This document shows positions 10,359 through 18,156 of a stretch of 64,000 nucleotides of DNA, in pieces (within the stretch, counting starts at the first letter, position 1; each line of letters starts with the position of its first letter). Both the position numbers and the translations under genes were made by a program. Under the pieces are notes generated by a model. The model saw nothing but the letters and a program-made list of their open reading frames with translations, was not told the origin of the DNA and made no database searches. This DNA comes from Tabrizicola soli. GTDB taxonomy: Bacteria > Pseudomonadota > Alphaproteobacteria > Rhodobacterales > Rhodobacteraceae. Where the stretch lies: assembly GCF_015999335.1 (NCBI RefSeq), contig NZ_JAEACP010000014.1, positions 81,163 through 145,162 of the forward strand. The letters run 5' to 3'.

Positions 10359-11374
10359 TGCCGTTCCTCCAGTGCGGCCAGGCAGGACTCGGCCTCGGCC
10401 ACCATCCGGTTCAGCCTTTCGGCCGCCGGGATCACCTCGCGGATCGACCCCGCGCCCTGGCCGGCGTAAAGCGCCATCTCCTCCAGCGCGCCGGTGGTGT
10501 GGCGCATCGGGGAATCGGTGCTGTAGCGCAGGAGAGGCTGGCCGCTGTCATGCGCGATCACCTCACGCGGCAGCGTCGCCGGATCGTGGCCCAGCAGCCG
10601 GTCGCCCAGCCCTTCGGTGATGCTGTTGCCGATCACCCGCACGGCGGCCCCCCTGGGCCAGTTCAGCACGAAGACATCGGTCAGCACCGTATCCCCGCCG
10701 CCGGCGGCGACGACGCGGTCCTTGTGGTAGTCATGCGCGAAGGCCTCGGTCGTGGCGAGGAAGGCGGTGCCGCATTGCACCCCCTGAGCGCCCAGCGCCA
10801 GGGCCGCCGCAAGGCCGCGCCCGCTGCCGACCCCGCCCGAGACGACCACCGGCACCCGCGCCGTCCGCAGCACCTCCTCGGCCAGGGCGAAGGCGCCGAT
10901 CCGGCCGTGGACATGGCCCCCGGCCTCGATCCCCTGGGTGATCAGCACGTCGGCCCCGGCGTCCTGCGCCTGCCGCGCCGCCTCGGGCGTGCCGACCTGA
11001 TGCAGGACCAGGCAGCCCTCGCGCTTCACCCGGGCGACGGTCTCGGGCACCACGTCCCAGAAGAAGGTGAAGGCGCGCACCCCCAGATCGAGGCAGCGCG
11101 CGATCTGCCGGTCGAGCAGCGCGGGATCGGTGGCCGAAGGGATCACGTTCACCGCGAAGGGCCGGTCCGTCGCGGCGCGGAGCGCGCGGACCTCGGTCTC
11201 GATCAGCTCGGGGCTTTCGCGCACCATGCCCAGCATGGCGTAGCCCCCGGCATTGGCCACCGCCGCCGCCAGTTCCCAGCGGGCGACGCCGCCCATCCCG
11301 GCCAGAAGGATCGGGACCTCGCACCCCAGAAGATCGCACAGCGGCCTGCGCAGCCGCCCGGTCGTGTTCGCCAT
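10355..11374 (-). CDS. Nitronate monooxygenase-like FMN enzyme (NPD family)
   Basis: TIM-barrel flavoprotein of 339 residues of the 2-nitropropane dioxygenase/nitronate monooxygenase and FabK superfamily. Visible family sequences are GCEVPILLAGMGGVARWELAAAV at the N terminus (split here by description: PILLAGMGG at residues 20-28), the phosphate-binding region ITQGIEAGGHVHG and VPVVVSGGVGSGRGLAAALALGAQGVQCGTAF near residues 160-220. The substrate is not determinable; nitronate oxidation is the family default. Overlap with the folate gene suggests co-expression only. The ATG at 11374 was preferred over an upstream in-frame codon that adds 14 Gly/Ser residues. Confidence 0.85.
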   Translation of the reverse strand: MANTTGRLRRPLCDLLGCEVPILLAGMGGVARWELAAAVANAGGYAMLGMVRESPELIETEVRALRAATDRPFAVNVIPSATDPALLDRQIARCLDLGVRAFTFFWDVVPETVARVKREGCLVLHQVGTPEAARQAQDAGADVLITQGIEAGGHVHGRIGAFALAEEVLRTARVPVVVSGGVGSGRGLAAALALGAQGVQCGTAFLATTEAFAHDYHKDRVVAAGGGDTVLTDVFVLNWPRGAAVRVIGNSITEGLGDRLLGHDPATLPREVIAHDSGQPLLRYSTDSPMRHTTGALEEMALYAGQGAGSIREVIPAAERLNRMVAEAESCLAALEERQ

Positions 11375-11446
11375 CGCTCCCCCTCCTGATGCCGGCCGGC
11401 GACCGGCGCTGGTCAACGCCGCCTGCGGCGCATGGTTGCATCCGGC

Positions 11447-11929
11447 TCAGGCATCTGTCGATGCCTCGAAGGGCGGGAACAGCTCGTCGTTCTCCAGCCG
11501 GATATGTTCGGAAAGATCGGCCAGGAATTCCTCCAGCCCGGCGTAAAGCGCGGCCCAGGTCCGGCAGGCGCCCCCCGGCAGGGTCAGGTTCCGGGTCAGG
11601 CGGCGGATCTCGGCCTGCTCCTGCGCGTGGTCCTCATGGTCGGCCCGCATCGCCGCGACCTTTTCGGCGGTTCCCGGCAGACCCCCCCGCCGGATCGCGG
11701 GAAAGAGAAGAAGCTCCTCCTTCTTCATGTGGACCTCAAGTTCGCCGATCAGGCGGCGCAAGAGGAGGGACAGGCCCTCGGGCAGGTCCTCGTCGCCGAA
11801 ATGCACGTCCTCGACCCGTTCGGCCAGGGCCACGAGCGCGGGCAGCTGTTCGCGGTGGCGGGCGTGATACCGGCTCTCGATATGCCGCGTCAGCGCGGCC
11901 AGAGCCTCATGCCGATCCGTCGCGTCCAT
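11447..11929 (-). CDS. Hemerythrin HHE domain protein
   Basis: Predicted di-iron cytosolic protein of 160 residues. The pattern HEALAALTRHIESRYHARHREQLPAL, HFGDEDLPEG, HMKKEELLLFPAI, HEDHAQEQAEI and HIRLENDELFPPFE supplies the spaced His and Glu ligands of the hemerythrin fold and resembles the C-terminal half of RIC/YtfE proteins that repair nitrosatively damaged iron-sulfur clusters. The N-terminal ScdA-type domain is absent, so it is a shorter relative. Its ATG lies inside the 3' end of the truncated globin gene (23-bp overlap), which argues for a joint role in handling nitric oxide or oxygen. Confidence 0.9.
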   Translation of the reverse strand: MDATDRHEALAALTRHIESRYHARHREQLPALVALAERVEDVHFGDEDLPEGLSLLLRRLIGELEVHMKKEELLLFPAIRRGGLPGTAEKVAAMRADHEDHAQEQAEIRRLTRNLTLPGGACRTWAALYAGLEEFLADLSEHIRLENDELFPPFEASTDA

Positions 11930-12389
11930 CCGCCCCTCCCCCACGCAGCGCCGGCACCGCCGAGGCGGCCCGGCCCGCATCCTGGACCGCCATGTGCAGC
12001 GAGCGCGCGATCCGCTCGGCCCGCTCGATCACATGCGCGGCGCCCGCGGGCGGGCAGACCTCCCCGGCCGTTGCGCGGAACAGCGTGAGCCAGCGGTCGA
12101 AATGCGTCCAGTCCACCGGCAGCGTGGCATGGGCCGGCACCGGGGCGCCATGATAGCGCCCGGTCATCAGCGCGACCGAGGACCAGAATTCCACCATCCG
12201 GTCGAGATGCGGCCCCCAATCGCGGATGCGCGCGGCGAAGATCGGCCCCAGCAGCGCATCGGCGCGGACGCGGTCGTAGAAGCGGTGGACCAGACGGCGC
12301 AGGATCTCCTCGTCCAGCCCGGTCCTTTCCATGAGCTCGGCGGTCAGGGCGGGGCGGGCAGAGATGATGGCGGGGCGGTCGAAAGACAT
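11907..12389 (-). CDS. Group III truncated haemoglobin
   Basis: Small haem globin of 160 residues. LVHRFYDRVRADALLGPIF, the WGPHLDRMVEFWSSVALMTGRYHG segment (helices C-E and the conserved W/PHL pattern of group III) and HFDRWLTLFRATA (proximal histidine region) fit the CtrHb-like class. Such globins bind oxygen and NO and can help NO detoxification. It is followed by, and overlaps, a hemerythrin gene, and a perfect dyad sits about 40 bp upstream. The C-terminal 15 residues after the globin core are Gly/Ala-rich and probably unstructured. Confidence 0.9.
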   Translation of the reverse strand: MSFDRPAIISARPALTAELMERTGLDEEILRRLVHRFYDRVRADALLGPIFAARIRDWGPHLDRMVEFWSSVALMTGRYHGAPVPAHATLPVDWTHFDRWLTLFRATAGEVCPPAGAAHVIERAERIARSLHMAVQDAGRAASAVPALRGGGADGRDGSA

Positions 12390-12430
12390 GGCGGGGTCCG
12401 GTCCTGCTTGAACCCCTGTCTAGTCCCGCC

Positions 12431-12453
12431 AATAGGTACTGTAAATACCTATT
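12431..12453. promoter_or_regulatory. Perfect dyad upstream of globin/hemerythrin genes
   Basis: Eight-base arms AATAGGTA and TACCTATT separated by 7 bp (CTGTAAA), 41 bp before the globin start. Its AT-rich nature in GC-rich surroundings and 23-bp length resemble operators of Rrf2-family regulators such as NsrR, but it could equally be another dimeric repressor's site. Function is inferred from position. Confidence 0.6.
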
Positions 12454-12475
12454 ACGAGGGTCCACCGCGGCGGTG

Positions 12476-14950
12476 TCAAGCGGCGGCCCTGAACCGCTTC
12501 AGCCGCAGCGCGTTGCCCACCACGAAGACGCTGGACAGCGCCATGGCCCCGGCCGCGAAGGCGGGCGACAAGAGGATGCCCCAGGCCGGATACAGCACCC
12601 CCGCCGCGACCGGGATCAAGAGCGCGTTGTAGACGAAGGCCCAGAACAGGTTCTGCCGGATATTGCCGATAGTCGCCCGCGACAGCGCGATGGCGTTCAG
12701 CACCCCCTTCAGGCTGCCCGACATCAGCACCACTTCGGCCGCCTCGATGGCGACATCGGTGCCGGTGCCGACCGCCAGACCCACATCGGCCTCGGCCAGG
12801 GCGGGCGCGTCGTTGATCCCGTCGCCGACGAAGGCCACCTTGCCCTGCGTGGCGCGCAGATGGCGCACCGCCTCGACCTTGCCCTCGGGCAGAACCTCGG
12901 CGATCACCTCGTCGATGCCGAGGCGCGCCGCGATGGCGCGGGCGGTGCGGGCATTGTCGCCGGTGATCATCGCGACCTTCAGGCCAAGGTCGTGCATCGC
13001 CCCGATCGCGGCCGGGGTCGTCTCCTTGATCGGGTCCGCGACCGCGACGATCGCCGCCAGCCGGCCGCCGACCGCCGCATAGAGCGGCGACTTGCCCTCG
13101 TTGCCCAGCCGCTCGGCGATGGCGGCGAAGCCCGAGACGTCATGGCCCAGCCCCGCCATGTAGCGGTCCGCCCCGATCTCGACCGGCTCGCCGCCGACCT
13201 CGGCCCGGACGCCCAGCCCGGTGACCGAGGCGAAGCCCGTGGCCTCGGCCAGGTGCAGCCCCTCGGCTTCGGCCGCCGCGACGATGGCGCGGGCGACCGG
13301 GTGCTCCGACTTCGCCTCGACGGCGGCGATCCTGGCCAGAACCCCGGCGCGGTCGAAGCCCGGCGCCAGTTCCAGGTCGGTCAGCGCGGGCCGGCCTTCG
13401 GTCAGGGTGCCGGTCTTGTCCACCGCGACGACACGCGCGTCCTTCAGAAGCTGCAGCGCCTCGCCCTTGCGGAACAGCACCCCCAGCTCCGCCCCGCGCC
13501 CGGTGCCGACCATGATCGAGGTCGGCGTCGCCAGGCCCATGGCGCAGGGGCAGGCGATGATCAGCACCGCCACCGCATTGACCAGCGCGAGGCTGAGCGC
13601 GGGCGTCGGACCGAAGGCCAGCCAGGCGGCGAAGGTCAGCGCGGCCAAGGCGAAGACCACCGGGACGAAGACCATCGTCACCTTGTCCACCAGCGCCTGG
13701 ATCGGCATCTTCGAGCCCTGCGCCTCCTCGACCATGCGGATGATCTGGGCCAGCACCGTGTCGCCGCCGACCGCCGTGGCGCGCAGCGCGAAGGCGCCGG
13801 TCTGGTTCACCGTGCCCCCGACCACCGCGCTGCCCGCCGCCTTGGCCACGGGGATCGGCTCGCCCGTGATCATCGATTCATCGACATAGCTCTCGCCCTC
13901 TGTCACCTCGCCGTCGACCGGGATCCGCTCGCCGGGGCGGACCTCGACCAGATCCCCCGAGGCGACCGCGGCGATGGGAACCTCGACCACCGCACCGCCG
14001 CGCCGCACCCGCGCGGTCCGGGCCTGCATCCCCATCAGCCGCTTGATCGCGTCGGAGGTGCGGCCCTTGGCGCGGGCCTCCAGCAGGCGGCCCAGCAGGA
14101 TCAGCGTCACGATCACCGCCGCCGCCTCGTAATAGACGTTCACCGTGCCCGCGGGCAGGAAGACCGGCGCGAAGGTCGCCACCATCGAGAAGCCATAGGC
14201 CGCCAGCGTCCCCACCGCGACCAGCGAGTTCATGTCGGGCGCCAGCCGCCACAGCGCGGGCAGGCCCTTCTCGTAGAAGCGGATGCCCGGCACGAACAGG
14301 ACGACCGTCGTCAGCGCGAACTGGAGATACCAGCTGGCCTGCATCCCGATGGTCCGGGCGATCAGCCCGTGCACCCCCGGAACGAGATGCGCTCCCATCT
14401 CCAGCAGGAAGACCGGCAGGGTCAGGACGGCGGCCAGCAGCAGGTCGCGCTGCAATTCGCGCGCCTCGGCCGCCTTCCTCTCGCCGCGGGCCTCGGCCTC
14501 GCCGGGGTCGGCGGCGACGGGGGTGGCGTCATAGCCCACGGCCCCGATGGCGGCGATCAGCGCCGCGCCGTCGGCCGTGCCCTGCACCGTGGCCCGTTCG
14601 GTCGCAAGGTTCACCACCGCGCCCGAGACGCCCGGCACCGCCTTCAGCGCCCGCTCGACCCGGGCCACGCAGGAGGCGCAGGTCATGCCCTCGACCGCCA
14701 GCTCGACGGCGGCGGGGGCGGCCGGGACGCCGTAGCCCACCTTCTCGACCGCGGCGACCAGGCTGGCGCGGTCGACCGGGGCGTCGGTGGTGATGCTGGC
14801 CTTCTCGGTCGCAAGGTTCACCACCGCATCCGAGACGCCCGGAACGGCCTCCAGCGCGCGCTCGACGCGCAGCACGCAAGAGGCGCAGGTCATGCCCTCG
14901 ATGGGCAGCGAGATCGTGGCGGGGGTCGGCTTGCGGGCGGGCATGGTCAT
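12476..14950 (-). CDS. copA: Copper-exporting P1B-type ATPase
   Basis: Inner-membrane Cu(I) exporter of 824 residues. Two N-terminal HMA metal-binding domains each carry GMTCASC (Cys 22/25 and Cys 91/94). Eight membrane helices follow, including the metal-site motif [11 protein letters not shown] near residue 466. The phosphorylation motif DKTGTLT lies near residue 512, with [10 protein letters not shown] in the hinge. Length and order are those of CopA. The gene is third in a copZ-DUF305-copA unit, 58 bp behind the DUF305 gene, and is expected to be induced by the CueR-like promoter upstream of copZ. A second ATG two codons downstream could also serve as start. Confidence 0.96.
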   Translation of the reverse strand: MTMPARKPTPATISLPIEGMTCASCVLRVERALEAVPGVSDAVVNLATEKASITTDAPVDRASLVAAVEKVGYGVPAAPAAVELAVEGMTCASCVARVERALKAVPGVSGAVVNLATERATVQGTADGAALIAAIGAVGYDATPVAADPGEAEARGERKAAEARELQRDLLLAAVLTLPVFLLEMGAHLVPGVHGLIARTIGMQASWYLQFALTTVVLFVPGIRFYEKGLPALWRLAPDMNSLVAVGTLAAYGFSMVATFAPVFLPAGTVNVYYEAAAVIVTLILLGRLLEARAKGRTSDAIKRLMGMQARTARVRRGGAVVEVPIAAVASGDLVEVRPGERIPVDGEVTEGESYVDESMITGEPIPVAKAAGSAVVGGTVNQTGAFALRATAVGGDTVLAQIIRMVEEAQGSKMPIQALVDKVTMVFVPVVFALAALTFAAWLAFGPTPALSLALVNAVAVLIIACPCAMGLATPTSIMVGTGRGAELGVLFRKGEALQLLKDARVVAVDKTGTLTEGRPALTDLELAPGFDRAGVLARIAAVEAKSEHPVARAIVAAAEAEGLHLAEATGFASVTGLGVRAEVGGEPVEIGADRYMAGLGHDVSGFAAIAERLGNEGKSPLYAAVGGRLAAIVAVADPIKETTPAAIGAMHDLGLKVAMITGDNARTARAIAARLGIDEVIAEVLPEGKVEAVRHLRATQGKVAFVGDGINDAPALAEADVGLAVGTGTDVAIEAAEVVLMSGSLKGVLNAIALSRATIGNIRQNLFWAFVYNALLIPVAAGVLYPAWGILLSPAFAAGAMALSSVFVVGNALRLKRFRAAA

Positions 14951-15008
14951 CTGCCGCCTCCTTTCTGTCCGGTTCGGGATCGGGCGGCGCCTCCGGCCGC
15001 CCGGCTGT

Positions 15009-15413
15009 TCACTGGCCGCGCCTGGCCAGCCAGGCCTGCATCATCGCGATCTCGGCCTCCTGCGCGCGGATGACCTCCTCGGCCAGCTGGCGCACCTCGG
15101 GGTCCTTGCCGAATTCCAGCGCGACCTTCGCCATGTCGATGGCGCCCCGGTGGTGCGGGATCATGCCCCGCATGAAGTCCACGTCGGCGTCGCCGGTGAA
15201 ATCCATGCTCATGGCGGAGCCCATCCGGGCCATCGCCTCGGCATAGGCCCGGGTCGAAGGGGTGTCCGGGGTCGCGGCGGCGGACATGTCATGGCCCGCC
15301 ATGTCGTGCCCCGTCTCCGCCTGGCCGCCGGTGGCCCGGCTTTGCGCGAAGGCGAGGCCTGCCGCCACGACCAGCGCGCCGGTGATGAAGATCGGGGAAA
15401 GCCGGTTCATCAC
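15009..15413 (-). CDS. DUF305 (CopM-like) exported protein
   Basis: A 134-residue protein with a signal peptide (residues 1-23, cleavage near AFA-QS). The mature part has a His/Met-rich stretch [11 protein letters not shown] and the DUF305 core [19 protein letters not shown] plus [24 protein letters not shown]305 proteins such as CopM bind copper in the periplasm, and the His/Met pattern fits. Its start overlaps the stop of copZ by 4 bp and copA follows, so this is part of the copper operon. Metal specificity is inferred from the neighbours. Confidence 0.9.
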   Translation of the reverse strand: MMNRLSPIFITGALVVAAGLAFAQSRATGGQAETGHDMAGHDMSAAATPDTPSTRAYAEAMARMGSAMSMDFTGDADVDFMRGMIPHHRGAIDMAKVALEFGKDPEVRQLAEEVIRAQEAEIAMMQAWLARRGQ

Positions 15414-15604
15414 TCGGCCACCGCGGGAAAGCCGGCCTCGGCCAGCGCCGCCATGATGGCCGCCTGCGGCGCCGCCGTCTCGACCTTCACCCGGCGGGCG
15501 GGGGGATCGGCCTCGACCACCGCCGCCGGGTCCAGCGCGCGGATCGCCGCCGTGACCGAACGCGCGCAGCCGCCGCAGGTCATGTCTTCGATACGGAATT
15601 GCAT
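15410..15604 (-). CDS. copZ: Copper chaperone, single HMA domain
   Basis: A 64-residue ferredoxin-fold HMA protein with the metal motif [10 protein letters not shown] (residues 7-16), expected to pass Cu(I) to CopA in the cytosol. The ATG at 15604 is chosen because GGAGG lies 5 bp upstream (15610-15614); an in-frame ATG at 15616 overlaps that ribosome-binding site. It is the first gene of the copper operon, and a CueR-type promoter precedes it. GGC in place of the usual AAC/ASC between the cysteines occurs in other chaperones of this group. Confidence 0.9.
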   Translation of the reverse strand: MQFRIEDMTCGGCARSVTAAIRALDPAAVVEADPPARRVKVETAAPQAAIMAALAEAGFPAVAE

Positions 15605-15637
15605 GAGAACCTCCATCCGTTTCGTCTCATGCCCTGC

Positions 15638-15668
15638 AAGCTAGTCCTTCCAACGATGGGAAGGTCAA
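15638..15668 (-). promoter_or_regulatory. CueR-type promoter of copZ-DUF305-copA
   Basis: Read on the minus strand: -35 TTGACC (15663-15668), 19-bp spacer containing the dyad CCTTCC-N7-GGAAGG (15646-15664), and -10 TAGCTT (15638-15643). The overlong 19-bp spacer with a central dyad is the hallmark of MerR-family activated promoters. It differs by few bases from the promoter on the other strand. Confidence 0.85.
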
Positions 15669-15694
15669 GAGGGCTCGGCAAGGAATTTTACACC

Positions 15695-15725
15695 TTGACC
15701 TTCCCATGGTTGGAAGCCGCAGAAG
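15695..15725 (+). promoter_or_regulatory. CueR-type promoter of cueR
   Basis: Read on the plus strand: -35 TTGACC (15695-15700), 19-bp spacer with TTCCCATGGTTGGAAG, and a weak -10 CAGAAG (15720-15725), about 38 bp before the cueR ATG. The first 13 bases after TTGACC match the divergent promoter except one. The poorer right half-site and -10 suggest lower output, consistent with autoregulation. Confidence 0.75.
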
Positions 15726-15762
15726 ACATCCCCATATCGGAAGGGATCAGGGGAGAAAGCAT

Positions 15763-16212
15763 ATGAACATCGGTCAGGCGGCCCGGACCTCGGGCGTTTC
15801 CGCCAAGATGATCCGCTATTACGAGCAGAGCGGGCTGATCCCCCCGGCCGGGCGCACCGGCGCGGGCTACCGGGATTATTCGGACAAGGATGTGCACGAG
15901 CTGCGCTTCATCCGCCGCGCCCGCGACCTCGGCTTCGCCACAACCGAGATCGTCGAGCTTCTCGGCCTCTGGCGCGACCGCTCGCGCCAGAGCGCGGATG
16001 TGAAGCGGATCGCCGAGAACCATGTGGCCGCCTTGCAGACCAAGATCCGCGAGCTGCAGGAGATGGCCGACACGCTGGCCGAGCTTGCCCATTGCTGCCA
16101 CGGCGACCACCGGCCGGACTGCCCGATCCTGGAGCGGCTGGAAACGCCGGAGAACGATACGCCCGCGACGATCCGGCCGCGTTCGGGCGCGGTGGCGCGC
16201 TCCAGGCGCTGA
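15763..16212 (+). CDS. cueR: MerR-family copper-responsive regulator
   Basis: A 149-residue activator with an N-terminal winged helix-turn-helix (MNIGQAARTSGVSAKMIRYYE), a dimerisation helix (about residues 85-115) and a C-terminal metal loop HCCHGDHRPDCPI, with Cys about 8 residues apart as in CueR and HmrR that sense Cu(I). It diverges from copZ and two MerR-type promoters lie between them. The ATG at 15763 matches the family N terminus; upstream in-frame codons add an unrelated basic leader. The last 20 residues after the loop are Pro/Arg-rich. Confidence 0.93.
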   Translation: MNIGQAARTSGVSAKMIRYYEQSGLIPPAGRTGAGYRDYSDKDVHELRFIRRARDLGFATTEIVELLGLWRDRSRQSADVKRIAENHVAALQTKIRELQEMADTLAELAHCCHGDHRPDCPILERLETPENDTPATIRPRSGAVARSRR

Positions 16213-16240
16213 CTGCGGCAATTGCCCCGGAGGGCGGCGA

Positions 16241-16462
16241 TCACGCGGCCCGTTTGCCGAACAGACTGCGGGCGCGGATGCCGGCATCCGCCGGGCGGAA
16301 CAGCGCCACGCCGTCCTGGCGCTCCGGGCAGGTCAGACGCTCACCGGCGATGCGGCTCCAGCAGTCCGAGGCTGCCAGGCCGCGCGGGACAGCGCCGCCG
16401 GAGGTGGCGAAAAAGCCGATCGCGGCAAATGTTTCGGGAAGGGCGGCAATCGAAAGAGACAT
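16241..16462 (-). CDS. Hypothetical 73-residue protein
   Basis: Short open frame beginning MSLSIAALPETFAAIGFFA, with two cysteines and a basic C terminus (ARSLFGKRAA). AAGGGG lies about 8 bp before the ATG. It does not overlap other genes and is convergent with cueR. No family is recognised and no signal or membrane helix is clear. It may be a real small protein or chance. Confidence 0.4.
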   Translation of the reverse strand: MSLSIAALPETFAAIGFFATSGGAVPRGLAASDCWSRIAGERLTCPERQDGVALFRPADAGIRARSLFGKRAA

Positions 16463-16775
16463 GATATTTCCCCTTGCGCCCGAAATGGTTACGGGCGGGA
16501 ATGGCAGATTTTTGCGTTTACTGACCGCTTATTCTTCCACCACGCCACCGCGTCAACGGCTGCGGGGCCGAACCATCCGCCTCTCTCTGGTGATGCCGAC
16601 ATTAAGGTGAAACCGGCCAGACTTTCGGATGCCCCACCCGTGCCGTGGTCAGGGGGGCGTTCGCCTTCGCCTCGCCGGAAGCGGACCGGCAGGGCTGCGC
16701 GCGCCCGTCAGGGGCCATCGGCGCGCGACGGACGCAAACGGTGTGGGCCCGGGTTGCGGCAGCCGGAATCCCGGC
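16463..16775. other. 313-bp intergenic region, no gene seen
   Basis: Lies between the 73-residue gene and the LuxR-type regulator. The part 16480-16620 is lower in GC than its surroundings and may hold a promoter for the small gene. No RNA gene, clear terminator or conserved repeat was recognised. Confidence 0.5.
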
Positions 16776-17420
16776 TCAGACCAGCCCCAGATCGCGCGCC
16801 AGCACCACCGCCTGGGTCCGGTTCTGCGCTCCGAGCTTGCGGCAGATCGCGGTGACATGCATCTTCACCGTCGGCTCGGCCAGCTGCATCTCGACGGCGA
16901 TGCTCTTGTTCGGACGGCCCTCCGCCAGATACTCGAGCACCTTCATCTCCTTGTCGCTCAGCTCGCCCTTCCTGGCCATGCGCTGCTGTTCCGCGCCGGT
17001 GCGCATCAGCTCCATCGGCAGATAGCGCTCGCCCGCATGCATGAAGCGGATCGCATTGGCCAGGCTACGCACCGGCGTGGTCTTCAGCACGATCCCCGCC
17101 GCGCCCGAGCCCAGAAGCTCGTCCGTCATCCGCGCCGTGGGATTGCCGGTGATGATGCCGACCGGCTTGCCCTCGTTCAGCCGCACCATCCGGCGCAGGC
17201 CCGAGACGCCGTTCATCCCCGGCATGTTCAGGTCCAGAAGCACCACGTCATAGGCCCCGTTCTCCTCGACCAGCTCCACGGCCTCGTCAAGGTCATTGGC
17301 CGTGCTGACCTGCATGCTGGCCGAGGTCGCAAGGAACATCGAGAACATGTCCAGAATCATTCTGTGATCGTCCGCAAGTAGGACGCGAAGCTTCGCGGCG
17401 GGCTGGACAGTGTCGGACAT
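16776..17420 (-). CDS. LuxR/NarL-type response regulator
   Basis: A 214-residue two-component regulator. The receiver domain (residues 10-130) has the acidic pair in LLADDHR, phosphoacceptor Asp63 in VVLLDLNMPGMNG, and Lys in GIVLKTTP. The C-terminal GerE/LuxR helix-turn-helix is LSDKEMKVLEYLAEGRPNKSIAVEMQLAEPTVKMHV. No cognate kinase is adjacent on its strand, but the divergent hybrid kinase 0.7 kb away is a candidate partner. The target genes are unknown. The ATG at 17420 gives a normal-length N terminus. Confidence 0.92.
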   Translation of the reverse strand: MSDTVQPAAKLRVLLADDHRMILDMFSMFLATSASMQVSTANDLDEAVELVEENGAYDVVLLDLNMPGMNGVSGLRRMVRLNEGKPVGIITGNPTARMTDELLGSGAAGIVLKTTPVRSLANAIRFMHAGERYLPMELMRTGAEQQRMARKGELSDKEMKVLEYLAEGRPNKSIAVEMQLAEPTVKMHVTAICRKLGAQNRTQAVVLARDLGLV

Positions 17421-17666
17421 TCAGTTCTCTCGTCCTGCAAATGGTTGGGTCAACAGGAAAACCTGCACATATACAAACCAGTGACGTAGGGTCACCCCCA
17501 TCCGTCAGCGCACCACCCACTACAGTCATCTTCCTGCCTAGCCCATAGAGTTGGCCAAAAAATGTCCATAATCCTTCTAAAGTATGGCTCGCTTTCTTTT
17601 GTCTGGATGCGCATCCGTCTGCTTTCTGGTAATCCCCCGCAACCACGCGTCCCCTAGGAGGTCTAC
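17421..17666. other. Divergent promoter region, relatively AT-rich
   Basis: 246 bp between the response regulator and the periplasmic oxidoreductase-like gene. It is poorer in GC than most of the window and contains GTGAC-N5-GTCAC (near 17482-17496), which could be an operator. AGGAGG at 17655-17660 is the ribosome-binding site for the gene at 17667. Confidence 0.45.
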
Positions 17667-18146
17667 ATGCGTCCCACCATCGCCGTTCTGGCCGTGGCCC
17701 TTTCCGGCATCCTGCCGTCCGTCCCCGCGGCCCGGGCCTCCGAAGTGCTGCTGACCGTCCAGGCCGCAGGCGACGCCGCCCCGGTCGAGCTTGATCTTCA
17801 GGCGCTGTCCGCCATGACCCCGGTCGAATTCGACACCACGACGCCCTGGACCGATGGCAAGCACCATTTCACCGGCGTGCCGCTGAAAGAAGTCCTCGCC
17901 AGCGCCGGCATCACCGAAGGCACCGTCCGCGCCGTGGCCCTGAACGACTATGCCGTGGACCTTCCGGTGGCCGAACTGGACGACACCGCCCCGATCGTCG
18001 CCTATCACCTTGACGGCCAGCCCTTCGGGATCCGGCAGAAGGGTCCGCTCTGGATCGTCTACCCCTATGACGAGGACAGCCGGTATCAGTCCGAAACCGC
18101 CTATGGCCGCAGCGTCTGGCAGCTGAACCGGCTTCTGGCCAAGTAG
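17667..18146 (+). CDS. Periplasmic molybdopterin-oxidoreductase-like protein
   Basis: A 159-residue exported protein: signal peptide 1-24 (cleavage near ARA-SE), then a compact domain resembling the sulfite-oxidase/YedY molybdopterin-binding fold, seen in VELDLQALSAMTPVEF, FTGVPLKEVLASAGI, VRAVALNDYAVDLPV and GPLWIVYPYD. It lacks the cofactor-ligating cysteine region of full-length enzymes, so it is probably not catalytic. It ends 10 bp before a hybrid histidine kinase, which suggests a ligand-binding or sensory accessory role at the periplasmic face; that role is inference. AGGAGG precedes the ATG. Confidence 0.8.
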   Translation: MRPTIAVLAVALSGILPSVPAARASEVLLTVQAAGDAAPVELDLQALSAMTPVEFDTTTPWTDGKHHFTGVPLKEVLASAGITEGTVRAVALNDYAVDLPVAELDDTAPIVAYHLDGQPFGIRQKGPLWIVYPYDEDSRYQSETAYGRSVWQLNRLLAK

Positions 18147-18156
18147 CGCGGTAGTA

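Noticed and set aside
12473..15073. 866-residue open frame on the plus strand
   Set aside because: It is the antisense shadow of copA, copper genes and neighbours: Arg/Asp/Gly-rich with no recognisable domain, as expected of GC-rich third positions.
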